Assembly (NCBI RefSeq): GCF_041381155.1
Contig: NC_091142.1
Span: forward strand, 27,417,963 to 27,481,962
From: Argopecten irradians
Taxonomy: Eukaryota > Mollusca > Bivalvia > Pectinida > Pectinidae
Reading direction: 5' to 3'
Length of the DNA: 64,000 nt
The position numbers and the translations under genes are program-made. Position 1 is the first letter of the stretch. Each line of letters begins with the position of its first letter. A model generated the notes under the pieces. It searched no databases, was not told where the DNA came from, and saw nothing but the letters and a program-made list of their open reading frames with translations. Below, in pieces: positions 36,201 through 50,045 of this stretch.

Positions 36201-38632
36201 TAACTTTTCATAAGATTAAGACAGACTATAACTCCCTATCAACAGAATCCCTATGAAAACACCCCATCCTACCCAGAGTTGGTGTTCGGGGAACACCCCA
36301 TGGCGCATGGGCAGTAATGGGACAATATGTACGTGTGTGGTATTGAACTGACACACTGACATTAATCCTGCCCTCTGGTCATGAATTGTTTTACCTGTAA
36401 CAAACATCCTGACTTGGGTATACAGGTACAAGACCAATTTAATCCCTATATTACCCAGCAGATCTAGTGAAGCAAAGAATGAACAAAATGTCTATATACA
36501 TTATAAAACCTATATCCTAATTAAGATAGAATCATACATTTTGTAGCAATAGCTAAATGTACATGTAGCCCTCACCAGAGTGTGTGAATAGTTTTAATAT
36601 CTAATAGTATTTTGTAAACAAAACGTCATGGCGATAGCTTTACTTAATTAATAAGGTGTCCTGTTTTAAAGAAGGGGGGGGGGGTTGTTGTTTAAAAAGC
36701 TAGTTCAAGCGTACTTCGGCAAAAGCGTTGACAATAGTCTCTGAAGCCTTGCTCTTGCTTTTACAAGGCTTAAGGACTAAAAATCGAACACTTCAGAGGC
36801 GGTATCTCGGTACTGAAGCTGCCGATTTTGACCCTGCACCCCCTGGCATGCAGGCCTTTCCAATCCTAGATACGCCGCTGAAGTTATAGGAAAACCATCG
36901 TCTACCAACGGGACGCCCGATTCTCGTCCATGCGCTACGTTAGAGAGGGACGGGATCGGGACGGTAGAGAGGGACGGGATCGGGGCGGGGGGGGGGGGGG
37001 GATGGGGGGGGGGGGTTGGGGACGGCGCATGGGTGGGGTTACAGATCATGTTCACCTCAAAATATATTTATGATGAGTTTATTTCATGCACATATTTATA
37101 AGTCATCTACGTTCTTGTCTTTGGCGATATTTAAAGCTTAATCTCTGTTTAAACATATAGTTTGACATTAAAATTAATTATAGACATTTAATATTCAATC
37201 ATACCAAGGACTTGCAAATCCTTGGTCATATGCTTGAAAAAAATAGATTCATATTTTTCATTTTTATTCTTTATAATGTTATATAATGTTGTTTATAATT
37301 TTGTGTGGTATACCCATCAGCATTAGATCAACATTGAAATTACACAAAAGCTGCAGATTATGATAGCATTTAAATTTTGTAGAGTGTCTAAGTTCATGTT
37401 GTCAGAAATATTTTAATCGTCAATCTGTTTTAGTACTTTCAACACGGATTAATTACTTGTTTTATTTATTTCCATTATTTTCATTATGCACTTCATATCA
37501 TTACTCAGCTATATGTATACCCAATGCATTTATAGACATGAACATACTGATGGGGAAACAGGTACTATATAGTTGTGTAATAATCTATCTACATCTCTGA
37601 TAATTGTAACTCTAACTATCTAAAGGCACATAGGTATGTTGTCATGGCCACTAGGGCCTTCCCACCCTAATTCGAGTCATTCCCTAAGGTCATACCCCAG
37701 GCGTCACAACATGTAGGTATACCGTATTATTATATATTATCCTCAGGGGACCGGTTTATAACATTCAATTAAATTGATATCATGTTGTGACAGAATCTGT
37801 ACCTGTATAATATAACTATAGTAAAATAATTGTATATATATATTACTGTATATGAACGGTATATGTTGTCAATCAAGACTACCTTTATCCCCACCCAAAC
37901 CACGCTGACAGTTTTAACTGTAACTAACATCTTGGCTCAGGTATGTACAGGTAATTGTCCTTCAGATCTCATATAGTAATAACCTGCATTAAGTCCCGTG
38001 GAAATAAACCAGAAACAAAATAACGTAAAATCCACCTGAAGATAGAAATCTATATTCCGTGCTACATGTACATTCGTCATGAAACTTTAGTTTTACATTG
38101 CCGAGAATTTTGTTTTGTGACATATCATTTTGTGAATACACTAAAACGAATGTTAATGACAACTATCATTAATTACTGTTCAAAAGATATATGACTTTTT
38201 TGCCAAAGGAAGTCTAGAGCTACAAAACTGATTAAAAGATTTATATTTTAAATGAAACTTAGTTTATTTCAAACTCTTCATTCTACAAGCGGGATCTATT
38301 ATTTACGAATGCACACATTTTACAATCATTTTTGTCTTCGTTTTGGTTGTTTTGTATTACTAGGCCCACATACCGTACCATCACACCCATTGATGTAAAA
38401 TAATATATTTCTGATAAATAAAGTAATACAGTTTTGCGGATGTGAGGCATATACGATAATTATTTAATCTGTTGACGATAAAGACATAATTACACAAGAA
38501 CTATGAACATCCGCTGATTTCTGCCAGGTAAGGTCTGCTACTTTTGACACGCTGGTGTAATTACCAAATTGAATTGAAAAATATGTCCGGAGCCATTTTA
38601 ATAAATCATTTATAAACTGGCTCAATTGAATT
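36201..38632. other. Intergenic with G-runs; no gene
   Basis: A run of 11 G lies at about 36675, followed by TTTAAAAAGCTAGTTCAAGC. The complement of that flank lies next to the C-run at 49.7 kb. At 36984-37017 there are long G-runs, with further G-blocks before and after, able to form G-quadruplexes. CTGTAAC(A)AACATC..GGTATACAGGTA at about 36398-36430 recurs in altered form at 37918-37952. A small hairpin, CCAAGGACTTGCAAATCCTTGG-like, is at about 37205. The Pro-rich minus-strand frame over the G-runs is not a gene. Confidence 0.5.
36980..37020 (+). other. Potential G-quadruplex tract
   Basis: The plus strand has near-continuous G from about 36985 to 37016, broken by AT and TT, with further GGG blocks on both sides (GGGACGGGATCGGG, GGTGGGG). 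Such DNA can form quadruplexes and is prone to slippage and assembly error, so its length is uncertain. Confidence 0.7.
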
Positions 38633-39156
38633 AGAACGAATAATCGTACCTGGCCTACTATACCAATTTGATACCTTTCGGCCGGGTACGAATTGGTCCC
38701 TATGTGTCGTAGTGGAGCACTGCCTCCGAAAATCACTCGGGCACAGTTTTCTATACTTTTTTGTAGGTTTCCAATTATTTTATGCGTATACATGCATTTA
38801 CATATTATTTTTGTCCAAACAAACATAACTACCATTCTTAATATCTACCATACCGTTCACAAGACGTCAAATTAACAATTTGTGGACTTGCCGTATAAAT
38901 TCCCATCAAAAAGACCTTCATATGTATTATGTAAAAAAATAATGCCTCGATGAGAATTTGATATTTTATGTGGTTCAGTTTAATTGCCTAGCTAGTAGGT
39001 CAGCGATATCAAACAAGTACGATAAATGCAAACAAACGTTATACTCGTTTGCATAATCATTATTTTGCTCCATTAGCAGTAATAGGCACCAATTGTAGCT
39101 CTAAAGACGACACCATTTTCTGTCTAAAAGTCTTTTGAGCTACAATATTGCAGCTA
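38633..39156 (-). mobile_element. Second copy of the 516-bp element, inverted
   Basis: Read on the minus strand this starts TAGCTGCAATATTGTAGC near 39156 and ends ATTATTCGTTCT at 38633, matching 16400-16915 along its length with moderate divergence. The shared core includes the complement of ATAGGGACCAATTCGTACCC. The CGTACC..GGTACG hairpin before the 3' end is kept. The flanks share only AATT, so a long target duplication is not visible here. Confidence 0.75.
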
Positions 39157-42100
39157 AATTAAAATGTGCATTATCTTAGAAAACGCGTGACTTGAGTTGA
39201 GCGACTGGCACGCTTTATAAAGAAAAATCTGAGGCCAATACATCGAGCTCTTCTTTGTTCGCAAAACCAAAGACCAACATTTCAAGAAAGCATATCTAAA
39301 TCAGAATGTAATTCTGTCTGGCAGAAAAAAATGCATATACTTCCAATCATGTACTGATATTTTACTCATATATTGTACCTGTATTGAGACTGACACTGAA
39401 CGATTTATCGCGAAGGTACGTAAAACCAGAAACATATATACATAGATTGGCAACTCCTCCAATTTTACGATCGGCAGATGTACCTTTGTATGTGCTTAGG
39501 GTTTTTTAGATAAACTCTTAAATGGTTGAATATAAAAGAATAATTTTGATATGTTGTTAAAGTTCAGTAATTTTCAGATGGTTTGAGTACGATTTTGGAT
39601 GGAAAAAATAATATTTTAACTTATTTATTAATAAAACAAAACGCACTTCCGGTTTTGAATGCCGGATTTTCGAAAAACCAGGTAAAATTGCTTATTTTCA
39701 TGTTTTCAAAAATCATATTAAATAACATTAAATCGGGAAACATGATCACATCAAACCATGATATAATGTTTAAACTTTGTGATGATGCAAAAATATGAAT
39801 GTTTAAAAAGAATGCACTTAAAAGAAGTTAGCCAAGGCCAAATGCCAAAAAATGCCTATAAACCGGAGGTTACCCTCTGCCTATCAACAAAGACAAAGAA
39901 GGAGTTTCCAACCCTTGAATTAAAGACATGGACACTACTCGGGCATTTAATTGATCTCTGTCAGCTGGGGATCCAGGACACAGTGTGTTTGTGTTACAAA
40001 TCAATTTTTATTGTTTTAAGCAATTTCCCCATTTTTAACGGGCTACATGTAGCTTAGATGAACGTCGTAGGTAAAATAAAACCAATATGTTACTGTTGTT
40101 TTCACTTTTCCTCTACTTCATTCCTAAAAGTGAGAAAAGTTGAAGATATGGCCAATTTATTACAATACAGTATATTTCAGGCGCCAAGATATCTTAGGTC
40201 CTGGCATTCTCAGTGCAGAGCCACATGAATCTGACAGGTATAGTTGTCCCGACACTGTAGGTGTGACAGAAGATTCACCCATTACGCTCTCGCATCGATC
40301 GACTCAATCTATCTTGCCTAATACAGCATGGATGACAGTTAACGACTAGTCATCATACCCACATCAATATGAGGATACATCTTAGTTAGACCTTCGACAA
40401 GCTTCAAGAAATAATCATACGAGAGATATCTCGCTTAGAAATCCCTTGACGTTTAGAGTCTTAGGGTTTTCGCGTCGATTATCGTTCTTGTAAATTGTCT
40501 TACACGTACGTTAATGCATTAAAGTAAATAAATAAACACAATATAGAAATAAATCATAATTATACTTGTACGTGAAATAGCAATGATAATCATTTATTTA
40601 TTTTATTTTAAATTTCTTCACACGTAAGTGAAAGCAAGGATTTATAAATTATTGGTGAAAAGCTTAATATAAAATGAATATATGATTGTGACAATCATTT
40701 TTTTTTGCGTGTCTAATACTCGGTTTTCGGTTTAAACCGGAACAAATACAAGGAGACGGAGTACATTGTATGTTGACTCATCAGCTGGATATACATATTT
40801 ATACACGATTACATTTAAATGGTATATACCATGGACACTAGGGTCTGTTATAACTAACCATAGTGATACATCACAAACATTAAATATCGATAGTATCTAC
40901 ATTCCGAAGTAATAAGAAATATTAACCAATGGTCGTTTATCGATATAACGGTTATAATTTTAAGTATGTTTTTTAATTGAATCAAAAGATCTGCCACATA
41001 TATAGCGACTTTATTGCTCAATTTTTCGTCCATTTGTCTCAATATATTCCTTTTCAACGGTTAAGAACTAATTGTTACATACATCAGTACTTGTGATTTA
41101 CTGAATCCATATAGTATTTTTGTATGAAATCTTTACATGATAGTAAGATGTAACTATAAGTTGGAAATGACATTTAACTGCTCATGCATATAGCTTACGA
41201 AAATAATTTTTATATCTGTAATAATTGATGGTATACTCATTGGCTTGACAAACCAATTTTAGGTAGATTAAGGATTTGTGCGCCCCAAGGAGCGAGTTAT
41301 GCCTTTTCAAAACAACGTTATCTTTTCCATTATTGGTTTGGGTAAATAAAATTGATAACAAAAAATCGAATTTCAAGGACAATGAGTACAACGGACTATC
41401 GTTTTGAAGATGACATTCGTACTCCTTTCATGTTCAATTAAAATTCTTGCTCAATTCTTATCCATTCAAGTTTTGCGTTGGTGATTGACGTTCTTATACC
41501 AAGTAAGAAGATGACCCGGATCTAACAGTGTATATCTTTTATACTCGTTTGCACAAAAAGGGTAATCTAAATCTATTCCATTACAATTCTATTATCATAC
41601 TTTGATTACCTCCATCAAATCATTCGTCGTTTCTTAAACAGTCCAGTAGTAGGGACCAACCACGATTTAAAAAAAATGACCAAATTTTGAGTTACACTCC
41701 CGAGGGATTGTACAGAGTTTTTAGTTTATTCTAATACTTCAATTATTTAACTCTAAACAGCGGCGATATATTTTCACGTTTCATTTAATGCCGCTAAGTA
41801 AACGTTTACATAAACATCGAATAATACATACTAGTCTTTTGATAGAATTCATACTTAGAATTAGTCCATTTCCATGCTAAATACATTTATTTTTGCACCC
41901 GCTTTTGTATAATTCCCTTCCATAATAACGATCAACCTCGAACAGGATGGTGTTACGAGTATATGGGACAAGCGAACAGATGAAATAATGAAGACCCTTA
42001 TAAAACATTCTCCATATTCTCGGAATATTTTCTACTATATAAAGAAATATGCTAGACAATATCCTCCCTTATTTAGATTTGCTGTAACTCTTCCTCTAAA

Positions 42101-45100
42101 CACCGCTTAGTAGTCTGATGAATCGGGACAACCTACATTACTATTAGCATGTTTGTATAAATATGGTCAGTTAAATGTAGTACCACACATTGTGCAAAGA
42201 TGTGAGATATAACATTATATAAGCTAATATATCCATTTCTATATTTGGAATATGTAGCCTATTGAATGAATTATCACACCAATGATCACAAAATACAAGT
42301 ACTTAAGCGAACTCCTCGCGAACTTACATTCTGTAGAATTGGAGCTGAAATTGAATCGGGGTATAAATGCTTAAATTGACGAGAGGACGAGTGATCTTTG
42401 TCCTTTGTACAAGTGATGACGTAGACAGAAATCCAATTACTTGGTAAATATCTTAAGCAAGAACGCTGTCCCACGCAATCTATGTCATTCCTTTGACGGA
42501 TCCGTGCTATTGCGTAGGCTCTAAAAAGTCACTGCTATCTGACATTCAGCGACGAGATCGCGCTATTAGCTCGATGGACGCCCACGTATGCGCTGACGAT
42601 TACTCGTATCCACGAGATCCGTGCATCCGGTTGCCTCAAGTAGCTTCAGTGTTGCAACGTGAGCGGTAAAAAACTATGCCCAAGGATTGGTACAACGTCA
42701 GGGCGGCAATTGCGGGTCGGGTCGTCCGTGCTAGACGGTGCGTGGATTAGAATTTTGTAAAAATCACCGTTGGGCTCTTGTACTGTATATATAGTTCAAA
42801 GTAATATTGTTTGATAGGCATAGTATATGTAAATAAATTAGTAGAAAGCATAAAGATCAAATAACGATGATCATGTATTTCATCTTTTTTTTTCCAAATT
42901 ACTTTCATAAAATACTATATTTATATTCATGTGTGGAATTGATTTTTTGTCAGTATTAATAATTAAGCATAAATGTATTTATCACAACTTGGCTGATTGG
43001 AGGGGATCAAGTGAATCGCTACATCGCTTTTAAAAAAAATCTACCCTTGGAGTAAAGGTATTGAAAATGTTTCTTGTAGTAACGCGGCATTGCTGTTCTA
43101 AAAAATCAAATCTTCATTTTGTTTTTAACATATATTGAACGGAAGATAACAATTCATGGGGACAAGAAGACAGAGTGTTAATTGCCCCAAAAAAATCCTA
43201 AAAAAGCCACAAATACATGGCAATTACATACAAGACAGACCTTTTCTGATTTAGCGAGGCCAGAGGCAGGGGATTTTAGAGTCTGTTCCACTAATGGCAT
43301 TACCTTCTTGCTGCTTAATTATTGTAATTATGTATCACATGGATCACACAACACTGCAAATTAAGGCGGTAATTAATAAGAGTCTACGAATATACATTTC
43401 ATGATCGCATATGGCGAAATCAGGACTTCTTTATTTGCTTATTTTACGACAGAGCATAATGTCACAAAAAATGCGGTTTTTAAATGGCGAGCATCAAATT
43501 TTGTTAAATGTGAACGTGTCAATAATATAATATTCTAATTTTCTATCCTTAACCATCTTTATCTAAATAGGGACATTTCACCTCAGACTAACTTTCTTTA
43601 CAATAACAAGAAGACAAAATATGGCCTAAATGTACTTGTTATATATTTCTTTATGTAAGGCACATAACACTAAATATTGACAAATTCCACGGTCCATTTG
43701 TTTAGCTTTTGCAATTGGATATACGTTGCCTTAATTTACAATTCTGCTTGATCAATACCAACACATTCAGCACGTACAATGTATTATCGCAACTGTACCG
43801 CATTACCCGAGCCTAAGTCACGCACCTTAAACCAAATGTGTTACTTAAATTACCCGAGGAGTGTTAAAAAAATGATCTTTTAGGCAAGACAATTCACGCG
43901 TAAAAAAAGGTAATAACTCACACTCTCTTGTACAGAGCGATACCATTTTAATTGAGCTGTTCTTAGGACAAACAGCTGTGGACATTACTCTACGTGCATG
44001 GGCACAGGTGTCTGACGCCAACATACACGTGTTTCGACCACAATGGTGTAATGGCGGAACAGCGAGCGAGTTTGATCTTTTCACAGCCATCGTTCACACA
44101 CCGCAGGCTTTTCTGGCATAATCGCAGTAAAACATGACACTGATTCTAATTTCCATTTATAATACCGAGGTTTGTCCTCATGAAGTATTGTATAATTACT
44201 ACCAAATTTTAATTAATGTTTCTACTGTAGACTTGAATTGTCACCTTTAAAAAATTCTAAAAGGTTGCGTCTATTCTGATGAAATCGTCTGATAAAATTA
44301 TGATGTATCAAAAACTAATAAATTAGCCGCGTATATTGATTTGACAGTATAAGTTAGCTACTATGCTATACTTTCATAATGATGGTGACAAGGAGAGTAA
44401 TTCCAACACGCGTATACGTGGAACAAAAACAAATATTGTCAAATTTTCTGAGGCGATCTTTGACCCTTTATCAAGACATTACTAAACAAAACTCTACGCA
44501 TTATATTTAAAAGGATGACTGATCAGTACATTTTTAATGCGCGGACTCAAGCTCTAGACCAAAATATTATAGAAACTAGCGCTCAGAAGTATTAGCCATG
44601 AAATATCCTGTTATTTCAATGTCATATTTTATTTACACTAAATTCGCGTTCTACACTTTTTACTACTTATATATAGTAAATGGACCCTAACTATTGACCT
44701 ATACTAAGTCACAAATCAGAAGAGGATTTTGTAATATATTACGACAACGTTTCGTCTGAACTTGTAATTATTTTCACTGTAAATCTGTCATATGTATACA
44801 TAGCTATAATTTTTATATCATCTTTAGTGCTATCTTCTAGTTATTCATACATGCTAACACTATGAACAAATAATTTTTACTAATGATTTAGTGATTGAAA
44901 TGTATGAATGACCAACACGACACAGCGAACTCATAGGATCAAGGGGGAAGTTATCCCATGTGCATGGAATGAAGGTCATTGTAAACAAATGAGAAATTGG
45001 AATATCGCATATGTTAAATATATACTATCTTTATATCATAATCAGTGTCTATACATGATAAAAAACCTTTACAAGCGGTATACAAAAACCGACAACTGAT

Positions 45101-47529
45101 TACCATCCTCGTCTCTCAGTACAATAGGCGTCGGGAGGCTGATTTCTAGTTTCTGTGTTACAATTGCCGAAACAAAATGAACTGGCAAGCTAATAAAACT
45201 ATGACTTAAACAACGTACCAATTATGTAAATGAAACCATTACTGATTTCTGACGGACCAATAGACCTAAAGGCAGCTTTTACATATAAAAAACCTTACAG
45301 GTATACAAAAACTAGACATGTACCACATGACATTGTAAACTTTGTCTGGCGTTTTGGGAACTGACAAAGCTGAATATACATGGGAAAATATGTACTTCCG
45401 GGCTACAATAGAAAAAACGATACTCTGGTATATACTCATTGTATAATGCATGTCTAATTAAACACAAAACTATTGAGAATTATAGTAATAATAGTGATGT
45501 TTTGGCTTTTGGGATAACATGCGCGAATCAGTACTTTATTCCATATAGGATTCATTAGTGGACCTATGCCCCCCGATTGTTTTCGGGAACACACATTAAT
45601 GATTTTTGATATTGTTTATCTTGAAGTAATTCTGGTATGCATATAGAAGCTCAAAATTTTCAATAGGCGAAATAATGGGTGTTAAAGTAAGTACCGTTTG
45701 AAACTGAACTAAATAACTGATTCGTCTGCCGGTTTTTTGTTGATAGAAAAGAGTACATTTCGTCAAGTCGAGGTGTTTGTAGCTTACTATCATATGGTGA
45801 ATGTAGATTAATGTATGTAACGTTCACTATTATTTCCATATTTATGACATTTAAAGCAAACCGTTGTTGGGATGTTTTTTTTTCTAAAAAATCTTAGAAG
45901 AACTTATATTTTCATCTATTGATTCATATGTGCGTGCCGGCTCATTTATGATTCATTCTGAAATTAAATTACATGTAAATTCTCCTACCATCTTAAACGT
46001 TCTTGAAAACTCACAGTTAGAATTATAGGGAATCAGAGTGATTGTTTAAGTTCTTCTTTGTTGATACATAAAACTCTTAAGTATGAAGCCGACAGAAAAT
46101 AAACGCCTGTATGTTTCAACACCAGGAGGGTACCCTTCTGTGAGTATATAGTCCTTGACAAAAAACTGGCGTTAAAGGGCCGATAAAAAAAAGTCATGTG
46201 CGAAATCCAAACACGTTCGTTGTTGTATCTTTGTTTAACACTTTTTAAAAAAGCATGAACATAGGCACTACTATTTATTACTCTTGATATTTATTTGTTA
46301 TTCAATAAGTTTTCTATGATGTCTTTATTAGTATAATTAATTATAATACTAAAATCTCGCGGATAATTAATTAAAAAATATCCGTATTAACATCTTTTTT
46401 GAAATAAGTACATTTTAATAAATCATAGGATTTTTTGTTCAATACGTTAGTCCGCGTTCGATTCATCATCTTTGACTAAACATAAACTGGCGACCCATTC
46501 ATGAGTTGGCTTTGCCGGCATTCTATTATTCACAGGTTGATACTGGACTGTAATTTCGCTTATATGTGAGTTCACAAGGTGCCATGTGACCCTTTCTTTA
46601 GTAATTTATGAAGTTATTTATTTCTGGATTCTTGATCAGTAGTAAATTTGCGCAATGTTTCTAATTTTCTAGGGGGCTTTTGCCCTGCTGGCTAAAAACG
46701 ATCATGGAACATCTGTGCAGTGCCCATGACCTCGAAATAGGAGTAATTTGCTACAAATTTCACAGCCCATTTATTATAGCTTTGATGATAAACACCAACT
46801 TAGCTGACACATAGTGATCCTGCATGTATACGAAGCGGCCTTGAAATAAGTCCCTGACGGATGTAATCTAATATTAAAAATTGCGTAATGGCCTTGAGTC
46901 TGAGCAGTGAATTGTAGTAAGATCGGTTTTTTTTACTCTTTGGTCAAAGTGACCTGAAAATCGGGTTTTTTAATGACTCGGCGGCGGTCAATCGGTCTTT
47001 TATTCATTTTTATTTTAGGGTTATGCCAATATCATAATATGTCTTAAAAAACGGGTCAAACCTCTGGGGGATATCGGGGTGCAGTTGGACAAATACTGCA
47101 TTTTTGTTTATCTATTAACTACCACCGTGGGATATTAAAAAAATAAAAACGGAAGCGCACGCCTTGATATGAGCAACTAGCGTTTGTTCTACTAAAATCG
47201 GTGTATACGAGACTGGGCCCACTACAAATGTGACAATAAAGGAAGGGTCTCGGATGAGTACTTCATTGTGCAGAGTTTATGTTTTATTTTCATAAATGGG
47301 ATGTAACATGGGGGGCAGTAGTTACATAAGATTAGAAATATTAGAAATATGCCGTTGAACGTAGCGTAGGGACCAAATCCAAATTTTTAAGAGGGTACCG
47401 CGAAGGCTGACTGTTATACTAGGCAAAAAAAAAAAAAAAAAATGAAAATAAAAAAAAAAAATCCTAATAATATAGGACAGGGTTTAGCGATGGAACGCTT
47501 TGAATTTGCTGTCGCACGGAGCAGTCCGT
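39157..47529. other. Long intergenic stretch, nothing firmly recognised
   Basis: More than 8 kb of AT-rich DNA with only short unrecognised frames. 42470-42770 is richer in CpG. At 40181-40237 a 57-base segment has an acceptor (TATATTTCAG) and a donor (GACAG|GTATAG) and could be a small exon, but nothing supports it further. No RNA gene, known repeat or conserved peptide was found. Confidence 0.45.
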
Positions 47530-47840
47530 GTGTAACGACGAGAACATTTTGCTTCAGCCGCACATGTCCGTAAGGAATTTACGAAACGATTTGTTTTCTA
47601 TGGCTGTTTATTATCAAGTTTATTATACACAAAAAGTGTGGTGGGAACTGGGCCCAGCACCATAAAAACTATTCTCAGATAGATTTTTACTCAAGTATAT
47701 GATTTTCCATAGGCTTGAGGTAAAAAATTTGGTCTGAGAAAGTTTTATGGTACTGATGCCGGACCACTTTGTGTGACGAAAAAGTCCTTTTTATATTCTA
47801 TTAAACAAGGACTTCGCGTTCTCGTCGTTTGTTGTGAAGA
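47530..47840. repeat. Foldback with nested inverted repeats
   Basis: Outer arms: AACGACGAGAAC at 47534-47545 and GTTCTCGTCGTT at about 47818-47829. Inner arms: CACAAAAAGTGTGGTG facing GGACCACTTTGTGTG. Core hairpin 47660-47755: ACCATAAAAACTATTCTCAG facing CTGAGAAAGTTTTATGGT, continuing through TTTTTACTCAAG and CTTGAGGTAAAAA to a short loop. It looks like a decayed palindromic element. No coding frame. Confidence 0.65.
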
Positions 47841-49610
47841 AATAATTTCAACATTTTAATAGGACAAGATCCTGTTTCTGTTGAATTACATCCATATGTC
47901 TGACATCGCTTCCTTGCTGACCAAGCCCGCTTTGATAATTCTTTTGTTGTGTTTCATGTGTCAAAATGTGCATATTCTTTGACTTCAATCACTCTACTAA
48001 AAGACTTCGAAGGAATTTCTATGTAGTTGTGTGGTGGAAATTCTAGTCCCCACTACTAACAAAATGCGGATAGTAAGGAAACTACCAAACACCTAACGGA
48101 GTTTAATTGGATTATGTGTGGGCTATTTCAAGGTAAGTGGAGATTTTGATAAGGTCACGTATGGGGATGATTTCTTTGTGTTAAGTGTGGTGTGAAGGTA
48201 CCTTCCCTCATTCTCATTTTTTTAGTAACCCCATGGAGTTTTTTGTTTGCTAGTTTAAAAATTGTGTCGTGAACAATGTCTAAATTTCTATTTAGATCTG
48301 CCTAAATGTCGATTTATAGCGGATCGAATTGATTTTCATCGCCGATTCTTATGATAATTTTCTGGGTCATTTTTCATTCTTTGAATTCACTTGCTGGCTT
48401 TACTCAACAGTAGAATTTTCTCAATTTCGAAGTTATAATTCGTTCTGGCGTAACATTCTCCCATATCGAGATGACATCCCTATGTCTCGTTGTGCCCGTC
48501 TGTGAAAAAAGAAAAGAAAAGAAAAAAGCACATGTTTACAACATATGTGTTTTTGATAAATTGTTTGTGCATTTTGGAGGTTACCGGTTAAGCTATGTCC
48601 ATTCATTATGTAGATTCATCTGTTTACGTAGACCGTTTGATACATTGTATTTGTTGTACAATGTACAATTTTATGTTGCCATGGCTGACTTATGTAATAG
48701 GTGACAATATTTTGTGAAGATGCATTCAATGACTGTAAATGTTTTAACAGATCATATAACACTTAATTGTATGCCGCTGCTTTTACAATTTTTGCCCGGT
48801 GTGCTTTTTATTGACTGCATATTGTCTGTATTTTATAATCAGCATTTTTAGTTTAAACTTATCATACCGCATAAGCGAAATTTATTTTATCGCAAGCAAC
48901 TAAAGATTTTACCTTGCAGTATTTTCATTCCCAATTGCGTGTTTTTTATTTGTTGCCTCTGACTGCCACCATTTCTTCGTACTTTTCACATTTCTTCGTC
49001 GCTTTTGCTTTTAAATCCTTTTTTGGTATATGTTTGAGTTTCCACGGGTTTCAATTCTCGTTTCGGAGCATTATTAGGCTGACATGGCGTCTATCGTTGG
49101 TGAAGATATCTAATGCTGGACGTCGTAGTGCCTCTTGGACTGTTTTGTTGATTTTTCGCATCAATTTCATGTGTAATACAGACATTTCAATTTCAGCGAT
49201 GAATTTTTCTTTACTTCATCCCTCTCTCATTGCTAACAAGTCTGTATCCGTTAAATTCACAAAATGGAAAATTTCCATAACGGTTGTTGCATGCAGTGGC
49301 GATAAATCCATTCTTTGGACTATTGTTGCTTGCGATTTTTTCATGAAAATAAAATGATAAAAGACGCCTTGTTCACAACACGTCACTCTGTTACTATTTA
49401 TTTTCTTGTTATGGTGAGATATTTTTAATTTTTTCCCTATAATGATTTTTTTTTTTTGTCTTGATTACAAAAGCATAAGTGGTGTAATTTGTTTTAAGTT
49501 TTTTCTTCGGTCAAACATTTTTATGGTTAATTATCGAACAGATGATATCTTTCCGAATTTCGTATATCGAGTTACCTCCGCTTGATCGTTTAGCATTTTT
49601 AGCTTTCAAA
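47841..49610. other. Intergenic; one 147-codon frame of uncertain meaning
   Basis: A plus-strand frame at 48914-49357 is the longest here. It lacks any family resemblance, and its antisense strand reads as a charged, helix-like series interrupted by stops (for example KEKFIAEIEMSVLHMKLMRK), so the region may be a decayed coding remnant on the minus strand. I cannot assign either reading. Confidence 0.3.
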
Positions 49611-49615
49611 ACTGG

Positions 49616-49735
49616 TTTTACCAGGTATTGTGATCGCTAAATTCCATGGATTTACCAGGTATTGTGATCGCAATTCCGGAAGTTCGCTTGAACTAGCTTT
49701 TTAACCCACGCCCCCCCCCCCCCCCCTGGCCGGTG
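49616..49735. repeat. Short direct repeat and C-homopolymer tract
   Basis: TTTACCAGGTATTGTGATCGC occurs twice (about 49617 and 49651). It is followed by GAACTAGCTTTTTAACCCACG and a run of about 18 C ending near 49728. The GAACTAGCTTTTTAA flank is the complement of the one next to the G-run at 36.7 kb. Homopolymer length should be treated as uncertain. Confidence 0.7.
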
Positions 49736-49945
49736 TGTTGTGAAGAATAAACTGAATAACCACATATATGTCGTACATGTAGTAGTGATTTGCCCCCAGA
49801 TACAATATAAACTATTTTAGAATAATTCTGTAAACTTATTCAGCAGCATTAATATCATTGTAAGTTGATTGCGAAGAAAATAAGAAAAAATACTGTGAAC
49901 TGCAATTTATTATTAAATAAATGATAATCTTTCACATTTGATACG

Positions 49946-50045
49946 ATTACAAGTGGTGTCGTGGTAAGTACGGAGCTTTCTAATCTGACGTTCCGGGTTC
50001 AACCCTCACCGTCGGCAGAATGATCATGTGGAGGAAAACCGAAAC
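49946..50045 (+). mobile_element. tRNA-derived SINE head
   Basis: AAGTGGTGTCGTGGTAAGTA resembles a tRNA 5' end with an A box, and GGTTCAACCC about 40 bases later is a perfect B box for RNA polymerase III. The arms do not close into a full acceptor stem and no CCA-type 3' end is apparent, so this is a SINE head or tRNA pseudogene, not a working tRNA. The body after 50040 was not recognised. Confidence 0.6.

Noticed and set aside
36777-37055. Proline-rich minus-strand frame
   Set aside because: It exists because of the G-runs on the plus strand; the rest has no resemblance.
40181-40237. Small internal exon
   Set aside because: Splice-like ends alone, no neighbouring exons and no recognisable peptide.
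49946-50045. Functional tRNA gene
   Set aside because: The A and B boxes are present but the acceptor and anticodon stems do not pair convincingly; a SINE head is more likely.
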